64,000 nucleotides of DNA from Nocardiopsis_C rhodophaea (GCF_039530945.1 NZ_BAAAPC010000011.1:124001-188000); one strand, 5' to 3'; positions 1 to 8,843 are shown, counted from the stretch's first letter. The notes: a model not told the origin generated them from the sequence alone. Numbers and translations are program-made.

Positions 1-665
1 AGGTCGGCCTGGATGATGGCGGCGCGGCGCGCCAGTTCGGCCTGGCGGCCCAGCGGTTTGAGCTGCCGGCGCAGCTCGGCGGTGAGGTCGGTGACGCGGT
101 CGAGGTTGCCCTGCATCGCCTCCAGCTTGCGCAGCGCCTTCTCCTTGCGCTTGCGGTGCTTGAGGATGCCCGCCGCCTCCTCGATGAGGGCACGGCGCTC
201 CTCGGGGCCGGCGTGCAGGACGGTGTCGAGCTGGCCCTGGCCGACGATGACGTGCATCTCGCGGCCGATGCCGGAGTCGCTGAGCAGGTCCTGGATGTCG
301 AGCAGACGGCAGGTGTCGCCGTTGATCGCGTACTCCGAGCCGCCGTTGCGGAACAGGGTCCGCCTGATGGTGACCTCGGAGTAGTCGATGGGAAGCGCGC
401 CATCGGTGTTGTCGATGGTGAGGCTGACCTCGGCGCGGCCGAGCGCGGCGCGGGAGGAGGTCCCCGCGAAGATGACGTCCTCCATCTTGCCGCCGCGCAG
501 GGACTTGGCGCCCTGCTCGCCCATGACCCAGGCGAGGGCGTCGACGACGTTGGACTTGCCCGAGCCGTTGGGGCCGACAACGCACGTGATACCCGGTTCG
601 AAGCGCAGCGTGGTGGCCGACGCGAAGGATTTGAATCCCCGCAGCGTGAGGTTCTTCAGGTACAC
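1..665 (-). CDS. smc: Chromosome segregation ATPase SMC, N-terminal part (runs off window)
   Basis: This is the first ~221 residues of SMC, the cytosolic condensin ATPase that organises and segregates the chromosome with ScpA/ScpB. The GTG start at 665 has an AGGAGG box 9 nt upstream (675-680 complement). The N-terminus VYLKNLTLRGFKSFA and the Walker A GPNGSGKSN (residues 31-39) are canonical. The Q-loop region GEQGAKSLRGGKMEDVIFAG and the beginning of the coiled coil (HRKRKEKALRKLEAM) follow. The gene is cut by the window edge, so hinge, signature and Walker B motifs are not visible. Its place in the mutM/rnc neighbourhood is the usual actinobacterial one. Identification is secure. Confidence 0.97.
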   Translation of the reverse strand, partial: MYLKNLTLRGFKSFASATTLRFEPGITCVVGPNGSGKSNVVDALAWVMGEQGAKSLRGGKMEDVIFAGTSSRAALGRAEVSLTIDNTDGALPIDYSEVTIRRTLFRNGGSEYAINGDTCRLLDIQDLLSDSGIGREMHVIVGQGQLDTVLHAGPEERRALIEEAAGILKHRKRKEKALRKLEAMQGNLDRVTDLTAELRRQLKPLGRQAELARRAAIIQAD

Positions 666-1040
666 GCCCGGCGGCCTCCTCCCCTACGCGCACCGTTCCT
701 TGGCTAATGCATAAGGGTGCCATGAACATCGCGCCGATGCGGCACGATCGTCGCGGTGTCGGCCATGGTCATAGCCACAGCAGGGGTAACGGGGACGTTA
801 GCGACGGAGGCGCACAGGGAAGGTGAAACCGACCCCTGGGCATACCAATTGCCCGATTCACCGAAGATTGTGGAAATCGCCCCGGGGGTATGCCCTTAGA
901 AAAGAGGAAGGGTCAAGGGTCGGAAAACAGAGGGCAACGCGGACTTCTAGTGAACCCTAGGGACGCCGGGAGTGTTGCAGGAGGCGTCCCATTGACCGGC
1001 CGTTGCGTCAACGCGGGTTCGAATCTGTGCGGGGTGGGCG
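666..1040. other. Intergenic region upstream of smc
   Basis: About 375 bases without a convincing gene between smc and the small coiled-coil gene. It holds the AGGAGG ribosome site of smc and presumably its promoter. A GGTTCGAATC string near 1016-1025 looks like a tRNA T-loop, but its flanks do not pair into a T-stem and no acceptor stem is present. Confidence 0.5.
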
Positions 1041-1232
1041 TTACGCGAGTGCGGGCTCGCGGTCGGTCGCACTTACCGTGACGTCCGTGACTGCCGCGGA
1101 GAGCTGATCGTTGTGGGCCTGAAGTCGTCCGATCTCGTCTTCGAGGTCACGTACTCGCTTCTGCAGCCGTCGCATTTCCTGAACCATACGAGGATCAGGA
1201 CCGCCAACGTGGCCGAACAGAGCCTTCGCCAT
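1041..1232 (-). CDS. Small coiled-coil protein of the smc neighbourhood
   Basis: A 63-residue protein beginning MAKALFGHVGGPDPRMV. I chose the ATG at 1232 because a GGAGG box lies 9 nt upstream (1242-1246 complement); an in-frame GTG at 1250 would overlap that box. Residues ~17-45 (EMRRLQKRVRDLEDEIGRL) are strongly heptad-like and predict a short coiled coil, and the tail is Thr/Val-rich. Small proteins with this GHVGGPDPR start are, from memory, widespread in actinobacteria near smc. The function is unknown; a structural or oligomerising role is only an inference from the coiled coil. Confidence 0.75.
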   Translation of the reverse strand: MAKALFGHVGGPDPRMVQEMRRLQKRVRDLEDEIGRLQAHNDQLSAAVTDVTVSATDREPALA

Positions 1233-1549
1233 GATGTGGGTCCTCCACACTGAGTGACCAGACTTTTGGCACGCACATTTGAGCCACGATCTCGCGGGCG
1301 GGTACTGCTCGCCGTCCGCGTCGTGGAAGGAAAGGCGCGCGGTCTGCCTTCCAGCGTCTCACTATGCGCGTCCCTGGTCAAGATTGACTGAAACCGTAAG
1401 TAACCAAGCAGTAACTGGGCATGTCGCATCGCACGATCCGACATCGGGTCCCCCCGGTCGAAACACGCCCAACCCCGGTACAGCGGTGGACTGGGCGGAT
1501 CACGACGCGGCGCACGGCGCCCACGGATCGCGTACTACTTCCAGCATAC
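1233..1549. other. Gene-free stretch between acyP and the coiled-coil gene
   Basis: About 317 bases with no credible gene on either strand. It contains the ribosome site of the downstream coiled-coil gene. I see no convincing terminator or operator. Confidence 0.4.
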
Positions 1550-1825
1550 TCACCGCTCGGCAAATCCGGTGAAGGAACCCCCGGGATTTCCCCAACGTTC
1601 AACGACCGAATCCACACGACCAGGCGTCTCACCGCCGCGCAGGTGTGCGAGCAGTTGCTCACACGCCTCGTGCGTCCCTTCCGCGACGACCTCCACCCTG
1701 CCGTCGGCGAGATTGGTGGCAGCCCCCACGAGCCCCAGCTCCAACGCACGGGCGCGGACCCACCAGCGGAACCCGACCCCCTGCACACGACCGCGCACCC
1801 ACGCGGTCACCCGCACCTCGCTCAC
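1550..1825 (-). CDS. acyP: Acylphosphatase
   Basis: A 91-residue acylphosphatase, the usual family length, which hydrolyses acyl phosphates such as acetyl-phosphate in the cytosol. The phosphate-binding loop GRVQGVGFRWWV is present with the catalytic Arg at residue 20, and the catalytic Asn lies in NLADGRVEVVAEG (Asn38). It sits 42 nt downstream of mutM on the same strand, the common mutM-acyP-smc order of actinobacteria. Identification is secure; the physiological substrate is not known in most bacteria. Confidence 0.95.
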   Translation of the reverse strand: MSEVRVTAWVRGRVQGVGFRWWVRARALELGLVGAATNLADGRVEVVAEGTHEACEQLLAHLRGGETPGRVDSVVERWGNPGGSFTGFAER

Positions 1826-1867
1826 CCGGTCATCCCTTTCCCGTCGCCCCCGCTACCCGCGCCACGG

Positions 1868-2752
1868 TCAGCGCGGCGTGGCCGACACCCGCGCGCTACG
1901 CGGCCGGGGCTGGCACTTCGGGCAGCTGAACGACGACCGGTTCATGAACGCGTCCCGCCGGATCGGCGTCTGACAGCGCTCACACGGCAGCCCCACCCGC
2001 CCGTACGCCTTCAGCCCGCGCTCGAAGTAACCGCTTTCCCCGTTGACATTGACATAGAGCCCGTCGAAGGAAGTACCCCCTTCGGCCAGCGCCTCACCCA
2101 GCACCGCCCGCACGTGTTCCAGCAGGTCCGCCACCTGACGACGCTGGAGCCCGCCCGTAGCGCGGGCCCAGTGCAGCCGCGCCCGCCACAGCGACTCATC
2201 GGCGTAGATGTTGCCGATTCCGCTGATCAGCGACTGGTCGAGCAGCGCCCGCTTGATCTCGGTGCGCCGTCGGCGCAGCACGCCGGCGAACACGTCGCCG
2301 TCGAAGGACGGGTCCAGCGGATCCAGCGCGATGTGCCGGACGGCGCCGGGCACCTCGGCGTCCGCGTCATCGGACACGAGCGGCTCCACCATCAGGTGGC
2401 CGAACGTCCGCTGGTCGACAAAGCGCAGCTCGGTGCCGCCGTCGTCGAACCGCATCCGGACCCGCAGATGCTTCTCGTCGGCGCGCTCGGGCGGCTGCAC
2501 CAACAGCTGGCCGCTCATCCCCAGGTGGGCCAGGAGCGCGTCGCCGGAGTCCAGCGTCAGCCACATGTACTTGCCGCGCCGCGCGGTGGCTGTGATCTTG
2601 CGCCCGGCCAGCCGCCCGGAGAAGTCCCCCGAGCCGCTCAGGTGCCGACGGATCGAACGGGGGTGGAGAACGTCGACGGCCTCGACCGTGCGGCCGACCA
2701 CCCAGCGGTCCAGCCCCAGCCGGACCGACTCGACTTCGGGGAGCTCGGGCAT
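1868..2752 (-). CDS. mutM: Formamidopyrimidine-DNA glycosylase (Fpg/MutM)
   Basis: A 294-residue bifunctional DNA glycosylase/AP lyase that removes 8-oxoguanine and FaPy lesions. The N-terminal PELPEV gives the catalytic Pro2 and Glu3. The LDQSLISGIGNIYADE helix-two-turn-helix precedes a C-terminal CX2C...CX2C zinc finger (CERC and CPKC). A ~14-residue tail (PRPRSARVSATPR) extends past the finger. The start is 7 nt after the rnc stop, so translation is probably coupled in the rnc-mutM-acyP operon. Nothing is missing. Confidence 0.97.
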   Translation of the reverse strand: MPELPEVESVRLGLDRWVVGRTVEAVDVLHPRSIRRHLSGSGDFSGRLAGRKITATARRGKYMWLTLDSGDALLAHLGMSGQLLVQPPERADEKHLRVRMRFDDGGTELRFVDQRTFGHLMVEPLVSDDADAEVPGAVRHIALDPLDPSFDGDVFAGVLRRRRTEIKRALLDQSLISGIGNIYADESLWRARLHWARATGGLQRRQVADLLEHVRAVLGEALAEGGTSFDGLYVNVNGESGYFERGLKAYGRVGLPCERCQTPIRRDAFMNRSSFSCPKCQPRPRSARVSATPR

Positions 2753-2759
2753 TGACGCC

Positions 2760-3497
2760 TCAGTTCGCCTTCTCGTTCTCGCTCTCGCTCCGCGTGGCGG
2801 AGCGGGCGCGGATCGCCTTCCACGCGGACTCGGCCGCCTGCTGCTCGGCCTCCTTCTTGCTGCGCCCCTGCCCCAGGCCGTAGTCCTCCCCCGCGACGCG
2901 GACGGTCGCGCGGAACGTCTTCTGGTGATCGGGGCCGCTCTCGTCGACGTGGTACTCGGGAACGCCCAGCAGCTCCGAGGCGGTCAGCTCCTGAAGCGAG
3001 GTCTTCCAGTCCAGGCCGGCGCCCAGTCCGGAAGCCGTGGCGATCAGCGGGTCGAAGAGGCGGTGCACCAGGTCGGAGGCGGCGTCCAGGCCGCAGTCGA
3101 GGTAGACCGCGCCGATGATGGCCTCCAGCGTGTCGGCGAGGATCGAGGACTTGTCCCGGCCCCCGGTGCCCTCCTCGCCCCGACCCAGCCGGATGTAGCG
3201 GCCGATGTCCAGGCCGCGCGCCACGTCGGCCAGGGCGCGCATGTTGACGACGGCGGCGCGCAGCTTGGCCAGCTGCCCCTCGGGGAGATCCGGGTGTTCC
3301 CGGAACAGCGTGTCGGTGACGATCAGCCCGAGCACCGAGTCGCCGAGGAACTCCAGCCGCTCGTTGGTGGGCAGGCCGCCCTTCTCGTAAGCGTAGGAAC
3401 GGTGCGTCAACGCGCGTGTGAGCACCTTGGGATCCAACTCGATGCCGATCGCGCGGTAGAAGTCGCGCGCCTCGGCCGCACTGAGTTGCGTGGCCAC
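2760..3497 (-). CDS. rnc: Ribonuclease III
   Basis: A 245-residue RNase III that cleaves double-stranded RNA, for example in rRNA maturation. The signature NERLEFLGD lies at residues 45-53 (Glu49, Asp53) and the second acidic pair at Asp122 and Glu125 in DTLEAIIGAV, so the metal-binding site is complete. A C-terminal double-stranded RNA-binding domain occupies about 164-232 and ends KKEAEQQAAESAWKAI. A lysine/glutamate-rich tail follows. It is downstream of rpmF on the same strand and 7 nt ahead of mutM. Confidence 0.97.
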   Translation of the reverse strand: MATQLSAAEARDFYRAIGIELDPKVLTRALTHRSYAYEKGGLPTNERLEFLGDSVLGLIVTDTLFREHPDLPEGQLAKLRAAVVNMRALADVARGLDIGRYIRLGRGEEGTGGRDKSSILADTLEAIIGAVYLDCGLDAASDLVHRLFDPLIATASGLGAGLDWKTSLQELTASELLGVPEYHVDESGPDHQKTFRATVRVAGEDYGLGQGRSKKEAEQQAAESAWKAIRARSATRSESENEKAN

Positions 3498-3762
3498 TGG
3501 ACCTTCACACCCCTTCTCGGACGCCGCGCGTGCCCTCTCCGGAACCGCTGGGGGCGGGGGGCGGCCGCGCCGCGCATCTTGGGGCCGATCCGGGACGCTC
3601 GAGAGCGAGGTGAGCGTCGCGGAATGGGTCGTGCCTCCGCGACGGCCACCACGGCCTCGGGATAGCCCGTGTCGGCGCTTTCTTCTCTTTTCTCCGTCGG
3701 TCGGCGACCCTCAGGTAGCCAAAAGGGCGGGCCCGGTGACCCGGACCCGCCTCAGCGCTCGC

Positions 3763-3939
3763 CTAGGCCGGGTTGACGACCTGGCGGTTGTTGTAGGTGC
3801 CGCACGAGGGGCACGCGACGTGCGGGAGCTTCGGGTCACGGCAGCGCGGGCAGTCGACCAGTACCGGGCGCGACGCCTTCCACTGCGAACGGCGGGTGCG
3901 GGTGTTGCTCCGCGACATCTTCCGCTTCGGGACAGCCAC
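3763..3939 (-). CDS. rpmF: 50S ribosomal protein L32
   Basis: A 58-residue L32 of the zinc-binding form. It begins VAVPKRKMSRSNTR, with GTG start at 3939 and an AGGAGG box 6 nt upstream. The CX2C pairs are Cys30/Cys33 and Cys43/Cys46, so zinc binding is intact. It belongs to the large ribosomal subunit. It follows the DUF177 gene on the same strand, the conserved YceD-rpmF pairing. Confidence 0.97.
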   Translation of the reverse strand: MAVPKRKMSRSNTRTRRSQWKASRPVLVDCPRCRDPKLPHVACPSCGTYNNRQVVNPA

Positions 3940-3954
3940 TTCAATCCTCCTGGG

Positions 3955-4006
3955 TCACCCGCGCGGTCGCGGGAAATCTCGGTACATCCCCGCATACGCG
4001 GGAAAC
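3955..4006 (-). promoter_or_regulatory. Two short stem-loops in the rpmF leader
   Basis: Two short GC stems lie just upstream of the rpmF ribosome site: CCCGC...GCGGG near 3958-3973 and CCCGC-ATAC-GCGGG near 3989-4002. They fall in the 136-nt gap between DUF177 and rpmF and would be in the transcript leader. A role in L32 translation control is inference only. The second stem superficially resembles a type I-E CRISPR repeat but occurs once. Confidence 0.3.
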
Positions 4007-4075
4007 ACTCGTCTCCGCCGAATCGTCCACCACGCACCGGGCGCGCGGCGGATCACATCCGCGAAGCCGAAGAAC

Positions 4076-4786
4076 TCACTGGTCGCCGAGCTCGTCGCTC
4101 AGCTTCCGCAGCGCCTCCCACCGGGGGTCGACACGATCACCGTGGCCGTGGTCGGCGCCTACCTCGGCCAGTTTCTCACCGCACTCGACGCACAGACCGG
4201 GACAGTCGTCCCGGCAGAGCGGTGAAAGCGGTAGGGCGAGAACGACCGCGTCGCGGACCACCTGTTCGAGGTCGAGAACTTCGCCCTCAAGATAGTAGTC
4301 CTCTTTGTCGTCCTCCGCGTCCACCCCAACCGAGACCTGGGTCCCCTTGGCCTCGTCCTCCACCGGGTAGTGGAAAAGTTCCTGGAACCCGGCTTCGAGC
4401 GAATCGGACACCGGATCCAGGCAGCGGGAGCACTCCCCGGCCGTGACCGTCCTTGCCGTGCCCGTGACGAGCACGCCCTCCATGACCGCTTCAAGCCGGA
4501 AGTCCAGCTCGATATCGGTCCCCTCGGGTACACCGGCCATCCCGGTCGCAAACGCACCGGGCGCGGGAACGACGCGCTCCATGGTCCGCATCGAACCTGG
4601 CTGGCGCCCCAGCGGCCGGGTGTCGACCACGAAGGGGGAACGGAGATCTGAACGAGACAGGGTGATCGCGCTTTCGGTATCGGGATCCGCACACCCGCTC
4701 GCGCGGGCGGCGGCATTCTGTGGTCGCCGACCGGATCCGGCGAAAGAGCGGGAGTTACCCGCCACCGAATCCGCGACCATGGTCAA
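4076..4786 (-). CDS. DUF177 (YceD-family) protein
   Basis: A DUF177/YceD family protein, normally linked with rpmF and implicated in 23S rRNA metabolism. The conserved core starts at LRSPFVVDTRPLGRQPGSM (about residue 48). It continues with a CxxC (GECSRCLDP) and a second Cys cluster (CRDDCPGLCVECG) typical of the family. The frame is open back to an ATG at 4786 (alternative ATG at 4780), giving 236 residues. The first ~45 residues are Ala/Arg-rich and poorly conserved, and no internal ATG or GTG exists before the core, so the start is uncertain. It is transcribed toward rpmF and rnc. Confidence 0.88.
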   Translation of the reverse strand: MTMVADSVAGNSRSFAGSGRRPQNAAARASGCADPDTESAITLSRSDLRSPFVVDTRPLGRQPGSMRTMERVVPAPGAFATGMAGVPEGTDIELDFRLEAVMEGVLVTGTARTVTAGECSRCLDPVSDSLEAGFQELFHYPVEDEAKGTQVSVGVDAEDDKEDYYLEGEVLDLEQVVRDAVVLALPLSPLCRDDCPGLCVECGEKLAEVGADHGHGDRVDPRWEALRKLSDELGDQ

Positions 4787-4860
4787 CCCTGGAGTCTACC
4801 GATCAGCCCAGGCCACCCCCAAATCAGGGAACCGCCCGAACCGGATCGCGCACGTGGTCC

Positions 4861-5391
4861 TCAGGCACCGGGCGCGCGGCCGTTGGGGCCGGACGCCTCC
4901 CCACGCGGCCGCGCGGCATTGGCGAACTTCTCCCGAAGCCGCTCCTCGACGTAGGGGCTGACCAGGCTGCTGACGTCGCCACCGTACTGCGCGACCTCCT
5001 TGACCAGGCTGGAGCTGAGGAAGGAGTACTGCGGGTTAGCCGTCATGAACATCGTCTCAACGCCGGAGAGGCGGTAGTTCATCTGGGCGATCTGCAGCTC
5101 GTAGTCGAAGTCGCTGACCGACCGCAGGCTGCGGATGATCATGTCGATCCCGTTGCTCCGGCAGAAGTCCACCAGCAGCCCGTCGAACTCGGTGACCCGC
5201 ACGTTCTCGATGTCCCGGGTGCACGCGCGCAGCATGTCGATCTTCTCCGAGACGTCGAACAGCCCGCGCTTGTTCACGTTGTTCAGGACCGCGGCGACCA
5301 CCTCGTCGTACTGCCGTGCGGCACGACCGATGATGTCGATGTGACCGTTGGTGACCGGGTCGAACGACCCGGAGCAGACGACACGGCGCAC
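4861..5391 (-). CDS. coaD: Phosphopantetheine adenylyltransferase
   Basis: CoaD (176 residues) transfers an adenylyl group from ATP to 4'-phosphopantetheine, the penultimate step of coenzyme A synthesis. The nucleotidyltransferase motif GSFDPVTNGH has TNGH at residues 14-17. The FLSSSLVKE region and the YELQIAQMNYRL helix are family hallmarks. The GTG start at 5391 is supported by GAGGAG 9 nt upstream; the frame is open further upstream but no homology exists there. The tail after residue ~160 (ARPRGEASGPNGRAPGA) is a nonconserved extension. It is 76 nt downstream of rsmD, the usual pair. Confidence 0.95.
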   Translation of the reverse strand: MRRVVCSGSFDPVTNGHIDIIGRAARQYDEVVAAVLNNVNKRGLFDVSEKIDMLRACTRDIENVRVTEFDGLLVDFCRSNGIDMIIRSLRSVSDFDYELQIAQMNYRLSGVETMFMTANPQYSFLSSSLVKEVAQYGGDVSSLVSPYVEERLREKFANAARPRGEASGPNGRAPGA

Positions 5392-5467
5392 GGTGCACCG
5401 CTCCTCTCTGGCGACCGGTGGGGTCCGGCGGACCGCGTCCCCCAAAAGGACACGGGCGCGCGGACGG

Positions 5468-6049
5468 TCAGGTGGATTCGGGAAGGTTCGCCGCGTGACC
5501 GTACCAAAGGGACGCCTCGCCATAACGGCGGACCCTGCCCCCAACGTACCCTTCGGGCCATTCGGGCCCCGCTCCGCGGGTCGCCCGCTCGACAACGACC
5601 AGCGCCTCGGGCTCCAGCCAGCCGCGGTCGCGCAGCTGCACCAGCATCCCCTCCACCTCGGCGTCGGAAACCGCGTACGGCGGGTCCGCCACCACCAGGT
5701 CGTAGCCCTCGCCCCCCGGGCCCCGCTCCAGCACGCGCTCGACCTTCTCCGCGGCGACGCGCGCCCCCGGAAGCCCCAGCGCGGCGATGTTCTTGCGGAT
5801 GGCCGCCACCGCCCTGCGGTCGGCCTCCACCAGCAGGGCGTGCTCCGCGCCCCGGGACAGCGCCTCCAGTCCGATGGCGCCCGACCCCGCGTACAGGTCG
5901 AGCATCCGGGTCCCCTCAAGCGAACCGAGGTCGCTGAGCGCGGAGGCGAACAGGGCCTCGCGCGCCCGGTCGCTGGTGGGCCGGGTGGCGCGGCCGTCGG
6001 GGACCGCGAGCCTGCGCCCGCCCGCGGTACCGGCGATGATGCGGGTCAT
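5468..6049 (-). CDS. rsmD: 16S rRNA (guanine966-N2)-methyltransferase RsmD
   Basis: A 193-residue RsmD that methylates G966 of 16S rRNA using S-adenosylmethionine. Motif I is LDLYAGSGAIGLEALSRGA (from residue 50) and the catalytic motif IV is DPPY (122-125). The N-terminus MTRIIAGTAGGRRL is canonical and starts at ATG 6049. It is encoded between recG and coaD on the same strand, an order found across actinobacteria. No anomalies are seen. Confidence 0.95.
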   Translation of the reverse strand: MTRIIAGTAGGRRLAVPDGRATRPTSDRAREALFASALSDLGSLEGTRMLDLYAGSGAIGLEALSRGAEHALLVEADRRAVAAIRKNIAALGLPGARVAAEKVERVLERGPGGEGYDLVVADPPYAVSDAEVEGMLVQLRDRGWLEPEALVVVERATRGAGPEWPEGYVGGRVRRYGEASLWYGHAANLPEST

Positions 6050-6099
6050 AGCGCCACGTTAGCGCGGCGAGGGACCGTACCGGCCGAGCCGTGATCCGG

Positions 6100-8466
6100 T
6101 CAGGTCTTCTCCAGGTACTCGGCGCGCTCCTCGCTGAGAAGATCGTCGAGCGCGGCGGCCAGCATCGGGTGACCGGTGAGCTCGGGATCGTTCTCGATGT
6201 AGTGCTGTGCCTCACCGCGCGCCCCGTGGATGAGGGCCTCGTCACGCAGCAGCGTGAGCATCTTCAGCGACGAGCGGCGGCCGGACTGGGCGCCGCCCAG
6301 CACGTCGCCCTCGCGGCGCTGCTCCAGGTCGACCCGCGACAGCTCGAACCCGTCGGTGGTGGCCGCCACCGCGGCCAGCCGCTCGCGGGCGGGGGTATCG
6401 GCCTCCGCCTCGGTCACCAGCAGACACAGGCCCGGCAGATCACCCCGGCCCACCCGTCCGCGCAGCTGGTGCAGCTGAGAGACGCCGAAGCGGTCGGCGT
6501 CCATGATCGCCATCACGGTGGCGTTGGGCACGTCCACGCCGACCTCGATGACGGTGGTCGCCACCAGCACGTCCAGCTCGCCGGCCGCGAAGCGGCGCAT
6601 GACCGCGTCCTTCTCCTCCGGTGCGAGACGACCGTGCAGCGCGGCCACCCGCAGGTCCGACAGCGGTCCCTCGGCGAGACCGGAGGCGACGTCGAGGACG
6701 GCCAGCGGCGGGCGCCGACCCGCCTGGGCCGCGTCCTCATCCGCGGGCGCGTCCGCCTCGTCCGCGGCATCCGCGGCCCCGTTCTCGTCCCCGCCGATGC
6801 GCGGGCACACCACATAGGCCTGCCGCCCCTGGCGCACCTCCTCGCGGATCCGCTCCCAGGCCCGCGCCAGGTAATGCGGCTTGTCCCGGGCCGGGACAAC
6901 GTGCGTGGCCACCGGTGAACGGCCCGAGGGCAGCTGCGTGAGGGCGACCACGTCCAGGTCGCCGTAAACGGTCATGGCCACGGTGCGGGGGATGGGGGTG
7001 GCGGTCATCACCAGGACGTGCGGGCGGCCGTCGGCCGCCTTGGCGCGCAGCGCGTCGCGCTGCTCCACGCCGAACCGGTGCTGCTCGTCCACGACGACCA
7101 GGCCGAGGTCGGCGAAGCTCACCTGATCCTGCAGCAGAGCATGGGTCCCGACGACGATCCCGGCGGCGCCGGAGGCGGCGTCCAGCAGGGCCTCACGGCG
7201 AGCCGCGGCCCCCTGGGACCCGGTGAGCAGCGCCACCCGGGTGGCCTGGTCGGCGCCGGACGTGCTGCCCGCGCGCTCAGCCTCCTCACTCGACTCCGCC
7301 GCCGACACACACCGGCCTTCGGCACACGGCACCGACGACTCCGCTCGCTCGTTCGGCCTCGCGTCGGACCGCCCGGCGCGCGCCATCGGGCCGAGCATCG
7401 CGGTGATGGACCGGTGGTGCTGCTGGGCCAGGACCTCGGTGGGGGCGAGGAGCACGGCCTGCCCACCGGCGTCCACCACCTGGAGCATCGCGCGCAGGGC
7501 GACCAGGGTCTTGCCGGCCCCAACATCGCCCTGGAGCAGCCGGTGCATGGGGTGGGTGGAGTCGAGCCCGGCGGCGATGGTCGCGCCGACCTCCTTCTGC
7601 CCGTCGGTCAGGGTGAACGGTAGCTGGGCGTCGAACGCGTCGAGCAGCCCGCCGGCAGTGCGGGGGCGGGGCCGGGCGGGCAGGGCCGCGGCCTCGTGTC
7701 GGCGGCGCGCCAGGGCGAGCTGGAGCACGAACGCCTCGTCCCACTTGAGGCGCTTGCGTGCGCGGCCGATGTCGGCCTGGTCGGCGGGGCGGTGGATGGC
7801 CAGCAGGGCGGAGTGGAGGGTGGAGAGGCGGTGCCGTTCGCGCAGTTCGGCGGGGAGCGGGTCGGGGACGTCGTCGATCTGGTCGAGCAGGGTGCGCAGG
7901 CACCGCTCGATGTCCATGGAGGAGATGTCCTTGGTCGCCGGGTAGATGGGGATGATCTTGTCGGCGAACTCTCGGACGCGCTCCTCCTCGCTGCCGTCGT
8001 CGGGCAGCATCTCGTACTTGGGGTGTGCGAGCTGGGCGGTGCCCCGGTAGTCGCTGACCCGCCCGGCGAACAGTCCGCGGGCGCCGACCCGCAGGTACTT
8101 CATGTGGTACCCGGCCTTCTGGAAGAAGACCAGGGTGAGCCGGTGGGCGCCGTCGGTGATGACGACCTCCAGGCGCTCGGTCTTGCGCCCGGTGGCGCGC
8201 TGGCGGAACTCGCGGCGGCGCACGCTGTACACGTCGGCCACCACGGTGACCTCCTCGCCCTCGGTCAGGGCGCCAAGCGGGGTGAGCTCGCCCCGGGTGG
8301 CGTACCGGCGCGGGTAGTGGCGCAGCAGGTCGCCCACGGTGTGCAGATCGAAGTCGGCGGCGAGCTTCTTGGCCGCGCTGGCCCCCAGCGACTTGCGCAG
8401 CGGCTCGTCCCAAGCGATCACTGGTCGCCTCCCACTGGTCGTCTCTTCCCGCACGGCCGTGCTCAC
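6100..8466 (-). CDS. recG: ATP-dependent DNA helicase RecG
   Basis: A 788-residue RecG, which remodels stalled replication forks and Holliday junctions. An N-terminal OB-fold wedge domain (about 60-160) precedes the helicase core. Walker A GDVGAGKT is at 313-320, motif Ia APTEVLAQQH at 341-350, and the DEQH box at 460-463. The C-terminal ATTVIEVGVDVPNA and QLRGRVGRG motifs are intact. Two low-complexity insertions stand out: a Ser/Glu/Ala-rich stretch at ~362-409 between motifs Ia and Ib, and an Ala/Asp-rich run (GAADAADEADAPADEDAAQ) after the second RecA domain begins. The start is a GTG without a strong ribosome site, so a slightly different start is possible. Confidence 0.95.
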   Translation of the reverse strand: MSTAVREETTSGRRPVIAWDEPLRKSLGASAAKKLAADFDLHTVGDLLRHYPRRYATRGELTPLGALTEGEEVTVVADVYSVRRREFRQRATGRKTERLEVVITDGAHRLTLVFFQKAGYHMKYLRVGARGLFAGRVSDYRGTAQLAHPKYEMLPDDGSEEERVREFADKIIPIYPATKDISSMDIERCLRTLLDQIDDVPDPLPAELRERHRLSTLHSALLAIHRPADQADIGRARKRLKWDEAFVLQLALARRRHEAAALPARPRPRTAGGLLDAFDAQLPFTLTDGQKEVGATIAAGLDSTHPMHRLLQGDVGAGKTLVALRAMLQVVDAGGQAVLLAPTEVLAQQHHRSITAMLGPMARAGRSDARPNERAESSVPCAEGRCVSAAESSEEAERAGSTSGADQATRVALLTGSQGAAARREALLDAASGAAGIVVGTHALLQDQVSFADLGLVVVDEQHRFGVEQRDALRAKAADGRPHVLVMTATPIPRTVAMTVYGDLDVVALTQLPSGRSPVATHVVPARDKPHYLARAWERIREEVRQGRQAYVVCPRIGGDENGAADAADEADAPADEDAAQAGRRPPLAVLDVASGLAEGPLSDLRVAALHGRLAPEEKDAVMRRFAAGELDVLVATTVIEVGVDVPNATVMAIMDADRFGVSQLHQLRGRVGRGDLPGLCLLVTEAEADTPARERLAAVAATTDGFELSRVDLEQRREGDVLGGAQSGRRSSLKMLTLLRDEALIHGARGEAQHYIENDPELTGHPMLAAALDDLLSEERAEYLEKT

Positions 8467-8843
8467 GGGGATCGCGTCCCCACCCGAACCTCATGCACCA
8501 CGTTAGAACGTGTGTACAACGAACAGAGTGCACAGTGCGACAGTGCTCGGCGATGGCGCCGGGGGACGCGCGCCGGGTTATACTCGATCCAGCATTCCCA
8601 CCTGCGACGCCGCCTTACCGGCCGATCGGACGGGGGGTGCGGGGCCGGTCTCCGGTCCCGGTTAGGCGCGTATGCGGGGCATAGCGCCGGTGCTTTTCTC
8701 CCGTTTGGGGGTGAACGTCGGCGGTCGTGTACGCTTCCACGGTTGGCGCGCCCGCGCTGACCTGTTTGCTCATCAGACCTCTTCTCGGGTCGTTCACCGC
8801 GCGTGTGACAGCGCGCGGGCCCGAGCGCTTGAATGGAGTTACC
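8467..8843. other. Divergent intergenic region between recG and rpmB
   Basis: About 377 bases with no convincing gene. It separates recG (minus) from rpmB (plus) and presumably holds both promoters. In many actinobacteria a DAK-domain phosphatase gene lies between rpmB and recG; no remnant of it can be read here. Confidence 0.5.

Noticed and set aside
1010..1035. GGTTCGAATC resembling a tRNA T-loop
   Set aside because: The flanking bases do not form the T-stem, and no anticodon arm or acceptor stem can be drawn.
1421..2755. Long plus-strand open frame across acyP and mutM
   Set aside because: It is antisense to two well-supported genes and has a low-complexity Arg/Pro/His composition.
3980..4006. 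CATCCCCGCATACGCGGGAAAC resembling a type I-E CRISPR repeat
   Set aside because: It occurs once only, with no spacer array and no cas genes; it is better explained as a leader stem of rpmF.
5057..5398. Open frame overlapping coaD in another phase
   Set aside because: Arg/His-rich translation typical of a GC-rich shadow frame; coaD has clear homology.
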